Part shown: positions 45,050 to 54,402 of the stretch, in pieces
How positions within the stretch are numbered: the first letter of the stretch is position 1
Layout: each line of letters opens with the position of its first letter
Source: Cohnella herbarum
GTDB lineage: Bacteria; Bacillota; Bacilli; Paenibacillales; Paenibacillaceae
Reading direction: 5' to 3'
Length of the DNA: 64,000 nucleotides
Assembly (NCBI RefSeq): GCF_012849095.1
Contig: NZ_CP051680.1
Location: 806,001 to 870,000 of the forward strand
The notes under the pieces: model-generated
Seen by the model: the letters and a program-made list of their open reading frames with translations, nothing else
What the model was told of the DNA's origin: nothing
Databases searched by the model: none
Position numbers and translations under genes: made by a program

Positions 45050-45514
45050 ATGGAAGCCCGCATTGAAAAAATCAAACAACAACTGCAGTCTCAGGGCTAT
45101 AAACTGACCCCGCAAAGGGAAGCTACGGTTCGAGTACTGCTAGAGAACGAAGAAGATCATCTTAGCGCGGAAGACGTGTTCATGCTCGTAAAAGACAAGG
45201 CTCCGGAAATCGGCCTTGCGACCGTTTACCGAACGCTTGAACTGCTTAGCGAAATGCATGTCGTCGAGAAAATGAATTTCGGAGACGGCGTAGCCCGTTA
45301 CGATTTGCGTACGGACAGCAACAAGCATCACCATCATCATCTGATTTGCGTAAAATGCGGTTCCATGACGGAAATCATGGAAGATTGGCTGGGTCCATTG
45401 GAAGAACGACTAGAGCTGGAATACCGCTTCACCGTACTCGATCATCGTCTGGATTTTCAAGGCGTCTGCTCGAAATGCCAAGCGGAAGCACCAACGGAAC
45501 CCGATAACGAATAA
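45050..45514 (+). CDS. fur: Fur-family metalloregulator
   Basis: A 154-aa metal-dependent repressor. ATG at 45050 lies 5 bases after GGAGGGGG. The winged helix has LTPQREATVRVLLE and IGLATVYRTLELLSEM; the metal domain has the His cluster KHHHHHLICVKCG and the structural zinc pairs CVKCG and CSKC. Its place after spoIIM matches B. subtilis fur (yqkL), so Fur is favoured over PerR or Zur, though sequence alone does not fully separate them. Confidence 0.9.
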   Translation: MEARIEKIKQQLQSQGYKLTPQREATVRVLLENEEDHLSAEDVFMLVKDKAPEIGLATVYRTLELLSEMHVVEKMNFGDGVARYDLRTDSNKHHHHHLICVKCGSMTEIMEDWLGPLEERLELEYRFTVLDHRLDFQGVCSKCQAEAPTEPDNE

Positions 45515-45531
45515 TAAGCATGAATAAAAGA

Positions 45532-45563
45532 GAGGCTATTCCGATAACATTCGGAATAGCCTC
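45532..45563. terminator. Bidirectional terminator
   Basis: GAGGCTATTCCG pairs perfectly with CGGAATAGCCTC around 8 bases, between convergent fur and the peroxidase gene. Confidence 0.85.
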
Positions 45564-45588
45564 ATTTAGTCGTTCAAGCTCATTCGAT

Positions 45589-46074
45589 TTATTTTTGTTG
45601 CAGTAACTTCTGAATCTGACCTTCGATTTTGTCCGGCGTAACGGTTGGAGAGAAACGTTTGACGACTTTGCCATGGCGATCGACGAGAAACTTGGTGAAG
45701 TTCCATTTGATTCCTTTAAGTCCGAGAAAACCCGGTGCCGATTTCGTTAAATGACGGTATAACGGGTGAATCCCGCTGCCCTTAACGTCGATCTTCGCAT
45801 GGAGCGGAAACGTGACGCCATGATTGATCTGGCAATGTTCGGCAAGCGAGTCGCCCTCGAGCGGCTCCTGATTGGCGAACTGGTTGCTAGGGAACCCGAG
45901 GACCGCCAATCCCTGATTCGCATATGTTTCATGAAGTCGTTGCAAGCCTTTGAACTGGGGAGCGAAGCCGCACTTGCTGGCCGTATTTACGATGAGCATG
46001 ACTTTTCCTTCGTAGTTGCTTAGATCCGTCGTTTCACCGCGCGCGGATTTAATCTCTATGTCGTAAACGGACAT
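45589..46074 (-). CDS. Glutathione peroxidase-family thiol peroxidase 1
   Basis: A 161-aa cytosolic peroxidase of the Cys type; in bacteria without glutathione such enzymes usually use thioredoxin. The peroxidatic Cys is Cys35 in NTASKCGFAPQ; the tetrad Gln and Trp lie in LGFPSNQFANQEP and KWNFTKFLVD; a possible resolving Cys is in AEHCQINHGVTFP. ATG at 46074 follows AAGGAGG by 8 bases. It is divergent from ohrR with two operator-like palindromes between them. Confidence 0.93.
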   Translation of the reverse strand: MSVYDIEIKSARGETTDLSNYEGKVMLIVNTASKCGFAPQFKGLQRLHETYANQGLAVLGFPSNQFANQEPLEGDSLAEHCQINHGVTFPLHAKIDVKGSGIHPLYRHLTKSAPGFLGLKGIKWNFTKFLVDRHGKVVKRFSPTVTPDKIEGQIQKLLQQK

Positions 46075-46135
46075 GGTTAACGCCTCCTTAAGGAATTGAA
46101 GTAAAATCAATCAGAAATAGATCGCTATAAATTTA

Positions 46136-46147
46136 ATTGTATACAAT
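46136..46147. promoter_or_regulatory. OhrR-type operator 1
   Basis: ATTGTATACAAT, a perfect 12-bp palindrome 62 bases before the peroxidase start; similar to the TACAATT-AATTGTA operators of B. subtilis OhrR. Confidence 0.65.
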
Positions 46148-46210
46148 CTATATGGTGAGTGTCAAGCCTTTGACAGGCTATAATCCCGATGTTATAGTAA
46201 AGGCGATTAA

Positions 46211-46222
46211 ATTGTATGCAAT
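46211..46222. promoter_or_regulatory. OhrR-type operator 2
   Basis: ATTGTATGCAAT, one base off a perfect palindrome and off operator 1, 39 bases before the ohrR start. Confidence 0.6.
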
Positions 46223-46260
46223 CAATTTCTCGTCCCGACGACGAGGGACAGGAGGCATGA

Positions 46261-46713
46261 ATGGATACCGGCTCGGCATTGAAGCTGGACAATCAATTGT
46301 GTTTCGCGGTATATGCGTGCGCTAGGGAAATCACGAAACTCTATCATCCGCTCTTGCGCGAGCTTGGGCTAACCTATACGCAATACATTACGATGTTGGC
46401 GTTATGGGAAGAAGATCAAGTTACGGTTAAACAGTTAGGGCAACGTTTGTACCTGGATTCCGGAACGTTGACGCCTCTGCTGAAGAAGCTGGAGCAAATG
46501 GGGTTTCTGACCCGCAAGCGAGATAAGCAGGACGAACGCAGCGTTATTATCGCTTTGTCCGAACAAGGGATCAACCTGAAAGATAGGGCAACGGATATTC
46601 CGGAGAAGTTATTTTGCCAGGCCGGCGTTTCGCAAGAAGAAGCGACCGAACTTCGCGAACGTATTACCGATATGCTTAAAAAAGTTCAGCAAGTACCCCT
46701 AGGAGGAATATAA
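46261..46713 (+). CDS. ohrR: OhrR-type MarR-family peroxide sensor
   Basis: Organic-hydroperoxide-sensing repressor of 150 aa. The N-terminal LDNQLCFAVYA with Cys14 matches the reactive cysteine segment of B. subtilis OhrR (Cys15). The winged helix carries QLGQRLYLDSGTLTPLLKKL and the wing TRKRDKQDERSVIIALS, both nearly identical in style to OhrR. ATG at 46261 lies 5 bases after AGGAGG. Its stop directly abuts the ATG of a second peroxidase gene. Two palindromes upstream suggest control of both peroxidases and itself. Confidence 0.9.
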   Translation: MDTGSALKLDNQLCFAVYACAREITKLYHPLLRELGLTYTQYITMLALWEEDQVTVKQLGQRLYLDSGTLTPLLKKLEQMGFLTRKRDKQDERSVIIALSEQGINLKDRATDIPEKLFCQAGVSQEEATELRERITDMLKKVQQVPLGGI

Positions 46714-47178
46714 ATGTCCATTTATTCTTTTACGACCCGCAAACCCAATGGCGAATCCGTTGATCTCGGCAAGTATAAAGATCAAGTCGTGCTGTTCGTC
46801 AATACCGCGAGCGAATGCGGTTTTACGCCGCAATATGGCGATCTTCAGAATCTATACGAAGCTTACAAAGAGCAAGGACTCGTTATTCTCGGCTTCCCTT
46901 GCAATCAATTCGGAGGCCAAGAGCCCGGGACCGCGACCGAAGTAGAAGCATTCTGCAGCTTGAACTTCGGCGTAACTTTCCCAACCTTCGAGAAGGTGGA
47001 AGTGAAAGGTCCGAATGCCGATCCGATCTTCCGGTACTTGACCGAACAGACGGGCGAAGAGATCAAATGGAACTTCACCAAGATTCTCGTAGATCGTCAA
47101 GGGAAGGTCGTGAAACAATACGATTCTTCCGTCAAACCGCTTGAAATCGGACCTGATATCGAGAAGCTCTTGGGATAA
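46714..47178 (+). CDS. Glutathione peroxidase-family thiol peroxidase 2
   Basis: A 154-aa paralogue of the divergent peroxidase. Peroxidatic Cys35 lies in NTASECGFTPQ; the Gln is in LGFPCNQFGGQEPG, where an extra Cys replaces the Ser of paralogue 1; a candidate resolving Cys is in EAFCSLNFGVTFP; Trp is in KWNFTKILVD. The start immediately follows the ohrR stop, behind AGGAGG located inside ohrR, so it is in one operon with its regulator. Confidence 0.93.
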   Translation: MSIYSFTTRKPNGESVDLGKYKDQVVLFVNTASECGFTPQYGDLQNLYEAYKEQGLVILGFPCNQFGGQEPGTATEVEAFCSLNFGVTFPTFEKVEVKGPNADPIFRYLTEQTGEEIKWNFTKILVDRQGKVVKQYDSSVKPLEIGPDIEKLLG

Positions 47179-47200
47179 AAGCTATGCTATGCGAATATGA

Positions 47201-47224
47201 AAAGGGAGGCCGAGGCCTCCCTTT
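47201..47224. terminator. Bidirectional hairpin
   Basis: AAAGGGAGGCC pairs with GGCCTCCCTTT with almost no loop, between convergent genes. Confidence 0.7.
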
Positions 47225-47225
47225 G

Positions 47226-48338
47226 CTAGTCTAAGTAAGTTTCGGCCCATTGTCGAACCGAAGAGGAGGGCTCCATCCCGTATTCCTCTCGGAGCATCTC
47301 GAGAAGCTGTTCGTATTTCTTGCCGGACAGATGCAAGTCGCCGTTCTCGGCGTGAAGCTTCATGATAATAAAGTAAATCTCTTCCGTGAACGGGAATTTC
47401 TTCTCGATCGTTTCGTAATGTAACAGCGCTTCTTTGGAAAGATTCGCTTCCTGATAAGCTTGTCCGACGGCCAAAGCATGTTTGTACCAAAGGTCTCTCA
47501 ACCTCTGACGTTCGCTTTCCGACCACCAATAATCATTTTCCAACAAATAATCTCCGGCGTAACCCTCGAGCCACTGAACGTGCAGCGCGACGTTATCCGA
47601 AGTCAATTCGGGCAAAACAAGCCGCGCGTTCTCCCATTCCTGCACATCGTAAAGATTGTTCCCAAGATCCAAATAATAATCGTTACCGCTGTTGGTAAGC
47701 CGAATGCTGATGCCCGCCGCTTCAAGGGATCTGCGTATTTGATAGATCGTCGTGTACAACTGCGTGTAGGCTTTCTTGTAATCGATATCCGGCCACATCA
47801 ACTCGAGAAGAATGTCTTTGCGTACGGGCTGATTTCTCTTGTATATCATATAAGCGAACAGTTCCTGGGAGCGTGCGGTACGCCAAGAGAAGGGCTCGGG
47901 TTTCCCGTAGCTAATCTGCAATCTTTGAAAACAGTTGACCACGGCCGTATCGGGCTCGTGCGTTTGATCCAAGTGGTTCGGTTTGTGCTGGGAGATTCTA
48001 TCGATCGTGCGCTGCAGCCTATCCGAATTAATCGGCTTAAGCACGTAATCCAACGCGGCCAGTTCGAAGGCTTTAACTGCGTATTCCTCGTAAGCGGTAA
48101 CGAATACAATATCGATCTCGCTATCTATCGTCCTAATTCTTTCCGCAGCTTCGATTCCAGATATTTCCGGCATTTCGATATCGAGGAACACGACGTCGGG
48201 TTTTAATTCGGCCATATGATCAAGCGCTTCTCCCGCGTATTTAAAGGCGCCGACGACGCTCATTCCTGGAATTTTACTTAATTGTCTCTCCAGATCTCTC
48301 AGAGCTAGACCTTCGTCATCCACTAAAATCGCTCTCAT
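47226..48338 (-). CDS. Orphan response regulator with BTAD output domain
   Basis: A 370-aa regulator with a receiver domain (AILVDDEGLALRDLERQL, phosphorylated Asp in VVFLDIEMPEISG, DYVLKPI), then an OmpR/SARP-like winged helix (RTARSQELFAYMIYKRNQ, YTTIYQIRRSLEAAG) and a bacterial transcriptional activation domain of TPR-like helices (about 235-370). ATG at 48338 is 13 bases from AGGAGG; a GTG at 48362 in the same frame is the alternative. No kinase gene adjoins it. Target genes are unknown. Confidence 0.85.
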   Translation of the reverse strand: MRAILVDDEGLALRDLERQLSKIPGMSVVGAFKYAGEALDHMAELKPDVVFLDIEMPEISGIEAAERIRTIDSEIDIVFVTAYEEYAVKAFELAALDYVLKPINSDRLQRTIDRISQHKPNHLDQTHEPDTAVVNCFQRLQISYGKPEPFSWRTARSQELFAYMIYKRNQPVRKDILLELMWPDIDYKKAYTQLYTTIYQIRRSLEAAGISIRLTNSGNDYYLDLGNNLYDVQEWENARLVLPELTSDNVALHVQWLEGYAGDYLLENDYWWSESERQRLRDLWYKHALAVGQAYQEANLSKEALLHYETIEKKFPFTEEIYFIIMKLHAENGDLHLSGKKYEQLLEMLREEYGMEPSSSVRQWAETYLD

Positions 48339-48563
48339 CCGTCGTTTCTTTCCTCCTTCCACCTATCCATGATCATCGGCATTCGAGATCTTTAAGATTA
48401 GCGTTCTTAGGACATTTTTTATCAAAAAACTTAATTAGACCCGGCGATTGGACCGGGCCTTGGAACAGAGGACGATGAATCCTCGGCAATGCTCGATGAA
48501 CGCTTTCGGAACAACGTGAATAGCTCTATTCTAACATAACGATGACGGTCGGGAACGACTGGT

Positions 48564-49697
48564 TTAACTCGTTTTACGGCCCTTTGCTTTTGCGGCGTTG
48601 GCGATCTGGAGCAGACCGCACCCCACTGCGTTCGAGCCCCCGGGAATACGCAACGCGCCTTTCTTAATTTTTCTGGCGACTTCCGACGGGCTCATACCGG
48701 GTTTAATTCCGCGAAGAAGCACGGCTGCCCCCGTTACGTGCGGGGAAGACATAGAGGTGCCGGTTTCCCGCTTATAAGTTCCGTTAAGCCATGTCGACAA
48801 TATTTTAACGCCTGGCGCAGCAATGTCGATTCCTTTCCCTCTGCTGGAGAAGTCGGCCACGCGGTTCGACCGCGACGTCGCCGCTACGGCTATCGTCTCC
48901 GGATAACGCGCCGGAGCGTCGATTTGCTTGAACAGCGATCCGCTGTTACCTGCCGATGCGACGATAACCGCTCCTTGTTTTCTCGCTCTGCGGATCGCGT
49001 CTTTAAGAAGCTGGCTATCGCCGTTTAACCCGAAGCTCATGTTCATGATCTTGATTCCGCGCGACAAACACCAGTCTATTCCTTCCACGATATCGGACAC
49101 GAAACCGACTCCTTCATTGTCCAACACTTTGACGGCATAAAGCTTAGCTCTCGGCGCGATCCCGTAGATTCGGCGATTGCCCGTGGCTGCGGCGATTCCG
49201 GCGACATGGGTTCCATGGCCGTTATCGTCCGCGAAAGATTTGCCGGTAATCGTATTCACTCCGCCGGCGATCCGCAAATCGGGATGGCGGGCGATTCCCG
49301 TATCGACAATGCCTACCTTGACGTCGCAGCCGAATCGAGCGGATTTCCACGCTTGCGGGGCTTGAACCCGGTTAATATTCCACGGAATCCGCGCTCTAAC
49401 GATAGGTACTGCTATAGGACATGCGCGCATTCCGTGAGCTTTTACTTTGCGATCGCGCTCAACGTATGCGACCCGAGGATGGTCGTGAAGATGATTCCAA
49501 CTATGCGCGCGATCGGCATGACAGCAGATGAAACGAATCGAATCGATGGCTTTAACCGGTTTGATCCCGTCCGCGGAAAGCCGATTCAAGCAACGGCGAT
49601 AATCTTGCTCGCGATGGAACACGATGTTTCTCCGTTCCGTTCGAAAGGAGTTCTTGCGTTTAACCGACGAGCACAGCAATTTTGCCAAATCTTTCAT
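48564..49697 (-). CDS. Subtilisin-like serine protease (S8)
   Basis: A 377-aa peptidase. ATG at 49697 lies 7 bases after AGGAGG; the frame is open 30 codons further but without a site. The triad is Asp132 ([13 protein letters not shown]), His161 ([11 protein letters not shown]) and Ser315 ([16 protein letters not shown]), with the oxyanion Asn251 (ASAGNSGS). Residues 1-100 resemble an inhibitor-type propeptide and are very basic. There is no hydrophobic signal sequence, so the enzyme is either intracellular or exported by an unusual route. It diverges from ald. Confidence 0.9.
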   Translation of the reverse strand: MKDLAKLLCSSVKRKNSFRTERRNIVFHREQDYRRCLNRLSADGIKPVKAIDSIRFICCHADRAHSWNHLHDHPRVAYVERDRKVKAHGMRACPIAVPIVRARIPWNINRVQAPQAWKSARFGCDVKVGIVDTGIARHPDLRIAGGVNTITGKSFADDNGHGTHVAGIAAATGNRRIYGIAPRAKLYAVKVLDNEGVGFVSDIVEGIDWCLSRGIKIMNMSFGLNGDSQLLKDAIRRARKQGAVIVASAGNSGSLFKQIDAPARYPETIAVAATSRSNRVADFSSRGKGIDIAAPGVKILSTWLNGTYKRETGTSMSSPHVTGAAVLLRGIKPGMSPSEVARKIKKGALRIPGGSNAVGCGLLQIANAAKAKGRKTS

Positions 49698-49852
49698 CGC
49701 TGATCCTCCTAGGCGGGTCTTGGCCGTTTTCTGTAAGTAAAGTATGGGTAAATCGAAGAGAATGTGCATGCGGGAAAAATGAAACACATATTTTTGTTAC
49801 CCGGGGAAAATGTAATGAGGATAGCGATTCCGGATGGCGGGGGGATGGGAAA

Positions 49853-50968
49853 ATGATTATCGGATTGCCCAAAGAAATCAAGAAGCAAGAGTATCGCGTC
49901 GCGTTAACGCCCGCGGGATGCGTCATGATCGTGCAGCAAGGACAGAAGGTCATCGTGCAACGCGGAGCGGGCGAGGGCAGTGGGTTCTCCGACGAAGAAT
50001 ATGAAAAAGCGGGAGCTAACGTCGTTGCCGAAGCCGCGGAAGTATGGAGCGGCGCGGATATGATCGTGAAGGTGAAAGAACCATTGCCGGAGGAATTCGC
50101 TCATTTCCGCGAAGGCCAGATTTTGTTTACTTATTTGCATTTAGCGGCCGCAGCCGAGCTGGCGCAGGCTTTAGTCGAGAAAAAGGTTACCGCGATCGCT
50201 TACGAGACGATCCAAGCGCCGAACGGCAGTCTGCCCTTGTTGACCCCGATGAGCGAAGTGGCGGGACGCATGTCGGTTCAGGAGGGAGCCAAATACTTGG
50301 AGGCGTTCCAAGGGGGCAGAGGAGTGCTCCTGGGCGGAGTTCCAGGCGTCCCACCCGCGGAAGTGATTATTCTGGGCGGAGGCATCGTTGGGACGAACGC
50401 CGCGAAGATGGCGCTCGGACTCGGGGCCGAAGTTGTCGTGCTTGAGAAAAGCGGCGATCGGATGCGTTATCTGGACGACGTATTTCAGGGGCGGTTGCGT
50501 ACGCTGATGTCCAATCCTTATAACATCGCCCAAGCCGTCCGCAAAGCGGATTTGCTGATCGGCGCCGTACTTGTGCCGGGTGCCCGAGCTCCGCGGCTCG
50601 TAACGGAGGAGATGGTCAAGACGATGAAGAAAGGCGCGGTTATCGTAGACGTCGCCGTTGATCAGGGCGGTTCCATCGAGACGATCGATCGCGTGACGAC
50701 CCATGAGAATCCGATCTACGAGAAACACGGCGTCATTCATTATGCTGTCGCGAATATGCCCGGCGCAGTTCCGCGTACGTCCACGCTTGCGCTGACGAAC
50801 GTCACGATCGATTATATTTTGCAGCTTGCCGCCAAAGGATTCCAAGAGACAATTAACTACAATTCCATGCTCGCATTGGGAGTGAACGCTTATCGTGGAG
50901 CGATCACGCATCCGCAGGTAGCGGGTGCGGTAGGGATGCCTTATACGCCGCTGGAAGGCTTATGGTGA
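49853..50968 (+). CDS. ald: Alanine dehydrogenase
   Basis: NAD-dependent interconversion of L-alanine with pyruvate and ammonia; important for alanine use and spore metabolism. ATG at 49853 gives 371 aa (family about 370-378) and starts [20 protein letters not shown]; the upstream extension of the frame overlaps the protease promoter region. Family motifs include the NAD fold [33 protein letters not shown], and [25 protein letters not shown] is the likely RBS. Confidence 0.95.
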   Translation: MIIGLPKEIKKQEYRVALTPAGCVMIVQQGQKVIVQRGAGEGSGFSDEEYEKAGANVVAEAAEVWSGADMIVKVKEPLPEEFAHFREGQILFTYLHLAAAAELAQALVEKKVTAIAYETIQAPNGSLPLLTPMSEVAGRMSVQEGAKYLEAFQGGRGVLLGGVPGVPPAEVIILGGGIVGTNAAKMALGLGAEVVVLEKSGDRMRYLDDVFQGRLRTLMSNPYNIAQAVRKADLLIGAVLVPGARAPRLVTEEMVKTMKKGAVIVDVAVDQGGSIETIDRVTTHENPIYEKHGVIHYAVANMPGAVPRTSTLALTNVTIDYILQLAAKGFQETINYNSMLALGVNAYRGAITHPQVAGAVGMPYTPLEGLW

Positions 50969-51029
50969 CATGATTTCGCGTTTCTCCTCATACGGTTTAG
51001 AAAGAACGGACAAGAAGGGGAGAAGCGGG

Positions 51030-51263
51030 ATGAAGCAGCCTATGGACAAGTGGTGGGAGCGATTGCAGTTTACGCTCCTTTTTCTTGCGTTAACGGTTTT
51101 CGTTCACGGTTTTATGGGGTGGTTTCAGAGTTGGTTAAAGCCGTCGGATCCGTATAAAGTACCCGAGGGACGAGCCTCGAAAGTATTTCAGACGGGGGAA
51201 GGCAACGATCCGAATAGCTCTCCCGGAGACAGGCTGCGTTTATTTTATTGGTTAGGGGAATAG
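51030..51263 (+). CDS. yqzK: DUF4227 membrane protein (YqzK-like)
   Basis: A 77-aa protein with one helix (about residues 12-31, FTLLFLALTVFVHGFMGWF) and a Pro/Ser/Gly-rich C-terminus. ATG at 51030 follows AAGGGGAG. It resembles B. subtilis YqzK, which lies between fur and xerD (ripX); here it keeps the link to xerD but is separated from fur by 5.5 kb. Function is not known. Confidence 0.8.
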   Translation: MKQPMDKWWERLQFTLLFLALTVFVHGFMGWFQSWLKPSDPYKVPEGRASKVFQTGEGNDPNSSPGDRLRLFYWLGE

Positions 51264-51347
51264 AGATTTTCGGAAGGAATTTCGCCGTCGCGTGTGGAAT
51301 ATTGATCTAGTCAGCAAACCTCAATCGCGATAGGCAGGGAATTAGAC

Positions 51348-52244
51348 ATGGAGTTGAGAAACTGGCTGCGATCCTATCTTACTTATCTAATAGAAGAACG
51401 AAGGGTTTCGCGAAACACGCTGCAGAGCTATTCCGGGGATCTGACGGATTTCGTCGACGAGATGGAGAAAGATCGGGTCCTTCTTCCGAACGAACTCAAG
51501 CCGCATCATTTGAACGCTTATTTGAACGAATTGCGCAAGCAAGGCCGATCGACGGCGACGGTAGCCCGAAGAATGGTATCTATCCGCTCCTTCTGCAAGT
51601 ATTTGACGATACAGAGAGCGCTCGATTATAATCCGTCCATCCAACTTGAAACGCCTAAAGCGGACCGAAAACCGCCCAAGACGGTCGAGATCGCCGCATT
51701 GGATAAGCTGATGGAGCTTCCGGACACGAGCAACGATATCGGTATCAGGGATAGGGCGATGCTCGAGCTGTTGTACGCAACCGGCTTGCGGGTAACCGAG
51801 TTGATTATGATCGATATCGGAAGCGTTAGACTGGACATGGGATTTTTGCTATGCTTGGGTTCGGGGGGGCGCGAACGAATGGTTCCCGTCGGCGATCAAG
51901 GTACGGCATGGGTTGCCAAATACTTGGAAGAAAGTCGTCCTCGCCTTGCCGATCCGGATAAGCCGAACGATGCGCTGTTTCTGAATCACATGGGCTTTCG
52001 GTTGTCGCGTCAAGGATTCTGGAAGGTCATGAAGAAGTATGCAAGCCAAATCGGATTAAACATTTCGCCTCATACGTTGAGGCATTCCTTCGCTGCGCAC
52101 TTATTGGATAACGGAGCCGATATTCGCGCGGTTCAGGAGATGCTTGGACATTCGGATCCCTCCACGACGCAGATGTACCAAACTTCCGCGAATTTGAAAA
52201 TCAAGGAAGTATACGAAAGAAATCATCCTAGAGCGCGACGTTGA
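51348..52244 (+). CDS. xerD: Tyrosine recombinase XerD
   Basis: Site-specific recombinase that resolves chromosome dimers at dif together with XerC. Its 298 aa fit the family: a SAM-like N-terminal core-binding domain (about 1-95) and a catalytic domain with Arg in ATGLRVTEL, HTLRHSFAAHLLDNGADI (His and Arg), MLGHSDPSTTQMYQ (His and nucleophile Tyr). The beta-hairpin segment that normally carries the catalytic Lys (KERxVP) reads SGGRERMVPVG. GGCAGGG lies before ATG. It is followed by deoB, as in B. subtilis. Confidence 0.93.
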   Translation: MELRNWLRSYLTYLIEERRVSRNTLQSYSGDLTDFVDEMEKDRVLLPNELKPHHLNAYLNELRKQGRSTATVARRMVSIRSFCKYLTIQRALDYNPSIQLETPKADRKPPKTVEIAALDKLMELPDTSNDIGIRDRAMLELLYATGLRVTELIMIDIGSVRLDMGFLLCLGSGGRERMVPVGDQGTAWVAKYLEESRPRLADPDKPNDALFLNHMGFRLSRQGFWKVMKKYASQIGLNISPHTLRHSFAAHLLDNGADIRAVQEMLGHSDPSTTQMYQTSANLKIKEVYERNHPRARR

Positions 52245-52271
52245 TCGAATACAGAAAAGGGGAACGACCGA

Positions 52272-53447
52272 ATGGCTTATCAGAAAATAACAGTAATCGT
52301 GTTGGATAGCGTAGGCATTGGGGAGTTGCCGGATGCAGCGCACTACGGCGATACCGGTTCGCATACTTTGGGCCATATCGTTCAGAAAGTCGAAGGGCTC
52401 GCTTTGCCGAATATGCGTCAGCTCGGTTTAGGCAACATCGCGAAGTTGGGAGATTGGCAGCCAGAACCTTCCGTTAAGGGGTACCATGGGAAAATGGCTG
52501 AGGTGTCCGTCGGGAAAGACACGATGACGGGACATTGGGAGTTGATGGGGCTGCGGATCGATACGCCGTTCCGAACGTTTCCGAACGGGTTTCCCGAAGC
52601 GCTCTTAAGGGAATTCGAAGACCAAACAGGCCGATCGGTCATCGGCAACAAGCCGGCTTCCGGCACGGAGATTCTAGACGAACTCGGCGCGGAGCAAATG
52701 AAAAGCGGGGCTTGGATCGTCTATACATCCGCGGACAGCGTGTTTCAATTAGCTGCCCACGAAGACGTTATCCCGTTAGAGGAGCTATACAACGCTTGCC
52801 GGGTTGCTCGCAGGTTAACGATGAAGGACGAATTTTCGGTGGGGAGAGTCATAGCCCGTCCTTACATAGGCACGCCGGGTGCGTTCAAACGGACGTCGAA
52901 TCGCCATGATTACGCCGTAAAGCCGCCTCAGCCGACGGTGTTGAACGCTCTAAAAGCTAAGGGGTTGGATGTCGTAGCCATCGGCAAAATCAACGATATT
53001 TTCGTCGGCGAAGGCATCACGCGTTCTGCTCCGACGAAGAGCAATACCGACGGTATCGCGATCACGTTAAAAGAAATGAAGTCCGATTTCAAAGGGCTAT
53101 TATTCACGAACCTGGTCGATTTCGATTCGCTTTACGGGCACAGGAGAGATCCGGAAGGATATGGCCGCGCGTTGGAGGAGTTCGACAAAGCGCTCCCCGA
53201 ACTGATGAACGCGATGAAGGAAAACGACCTCTTGATCATCACCGCGGATCATGGCAATGACCCGATTCATGCCGGAACGGATCATACTCGCGAATATGTA
53301 CCGTTGATGGCGTGGAGTCCTAGCTTCAAGAGCGCCGGGGCGTTAGCGGATCGGGCGAGTTTCGCGGACTTAGCCGCAACGATTGCCGATAATTTCGGAG
53401 TTGAACTGAATACGCATGGAAAGAGTTTTCTCGAAGGATTAAAATAA
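52272..53447 (+). CDS. deoB: Phosphopentomutase
   Basis: Converts (deoxy)ribose 1-phosphate to the 5-phosphate in nucleoside catabolism (drm in B. subtilis). The 391-aa alkaline-phosphatase-fold protein has metal-ligand motifs [13 protein letters not shown] with the phosphorylated Thr in [26 protein letters not shown] and [30 protein letters not shown] lies before ATG. It is followed 27 bases later by the purine nucleoside phosphorylase that makes its substrate. Confidence 0.96.
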   Translation: MAYQKITVIVLDSVGIGELPDAAHYGDTGSHTLGHIVQKVEGLALPNMRQLGLGNIAKLGDWQPEPSVKGYHGKMAEVSVGKDTMTGHWELMGLRIDTPFRTFPNGFPEALLREFEDQTGRSVIGNKPASGTEILDELGAEQMKSGAWIVYTSADSVFQLAAHEDVIPLEELYNACRVARRLTMKDEFSVGRVIARPYIGTPGAFKRTSNRHDYAVKPPQPTVLNALKAKGLDVVAIGKINDIFVGEGITRSAPTKSNTDGIAITLKEMKSDFKGLLFTNLVDFDSLYGHRRDPEGYGRALEEFDKALPELMNAMKENDLLIITADHGNDPIHAGTDHTREYVPLMAWSPSFKSAGALADRASFADLAATIADNFGVELNTHGKSFLEGLK

Positions 53448-53474
53448 ATAATCGCAGGACGAGGAGAGATAGTG

Positions 53475-54302
53475 ATGACACACATAACATCGAAAGCAAT
53501 TATTGAAGAGGCGGCGGCATTCATTCGTTCTACTACGGATGTTCGCCCCGAGATCGGACTTATTCTTGGATCGGGTTTAGGCGTACTTGGGGACGAACTG
53601 GAAGATGCGGTATCGATTCCTTACGAAGATATTCCCCACTTCCCCGTGTCGACGGTCGAAGGCCATGCCGGGGAGCTGCTTATCGGTAAGCTGCAAGGGC
53701 GCAACGTCGTTCTGATGCGCGGCCGGTTCCACATGTATGAAGGATATGAACCCGAGCGGACCGCATTGCCGGTACGCGTCATGAAGGCGCTAGGCGTAAA
53801 GACGTTGCTCGTGACCAACGCCGCGGGAGGCGTGAATTTAGACTATAAGCCCGGCAATCTGATGTTGATATCCGACCATATTAATTTGACCGGACGTAAT
53901 CCGTTGGTCGGACCTAACGACAATGCGCTGGGCGTTCGCTTCCCGGATATGTCCGACGCTTACAGCTCGCGACTGCGCAAAGTTGCGAAGGAGACCGCGG
54001 CGGAGTTGGGCTTCGCTGTTCAGGAAGGCGTCTATGTCGGCCTGCTTGGTCCGAACTACGAAACGCCGGCGGAAATTCGCATGCTCCGCACGTTGGGAGT
54101 CGACGCGGTGGGCATGTCAACCGTATCCGAGGTTATCGTCGCGCGGCACTCGGGAATCGAAGTTCTCGGGATTTCCTGCATCAGCAACATGGCGGCGGGC
54201 ATCCTCGATCAGCCGCTTTCGCACGAGGAAGTCATGGAAACGACGGAACAGGTGAAAGAGCAGTTCTTGTCGCTCGTGTTGAACGTTATCCCGAAAATGT
54301 AG
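53475..54302 (+). CDS. punA: Purine nucleoside phosphorylase
   Basis: Trimeric phosphorylase that splits guanosine and inosine-type nucleosides to base and ribose 1-phosphate (pupG in B. subtilis). ATG at 53475 is 8 bases from GAGGAG; a GTG just before it is the alternative. The 275-aa protein shows ILGSGLGVLGDEL, VEGHAGELLIG, MRGRFHMYEGYE, VTNAAGGVN and GPNYETPAEIRML with VGMSTVSEVIVARHSG. It forms a salvage operon with deoB. Confidence 0.95.
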   Translation: MTHITSKAIIEEAAAFIRSTTDVRPEIGLILGSGLGVLGDELEDAVSIPYEDIPHFPVSTVEGHAGELLIGKLQGRNVVLMRGRFHMYEGYEPERTALPVRVMKALGVKTLLVTNAAGGVNLDYKPGNLMLISDHINLTGRNPLVGPNDNALGVRFPDMSDAYSSRLRKVAKETAAELGFAVQEGVYVGLLGPNYETPAEIRMLRTLGVDAVGMSTVSEVIVARHSGIEVLGISCISNMAAGILDQPLSHEEVMETTEQVKEQFLSLVLNVIPKM

Positions 54303-54316
54303 AGGGTTTGCAAAAT

Positions 54317-54360
54317 AGGAGCTGTCCCAAGTCATCGAAAGAGGATGAGGGGCAGCTCCT
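54317..54360 (+). terminator. Terminator after punA
   Basis: AGGAGCTGTCCC pairs with GGGGCAGCTCCT (one G-T pair) and is followed by TTATTTGT. Confidence 0.8.
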
Positions 54361-54402
54361 TATTTGTATTTCTATTGAAAAGGGGAATTAAGAGCATGAG
54401 AT

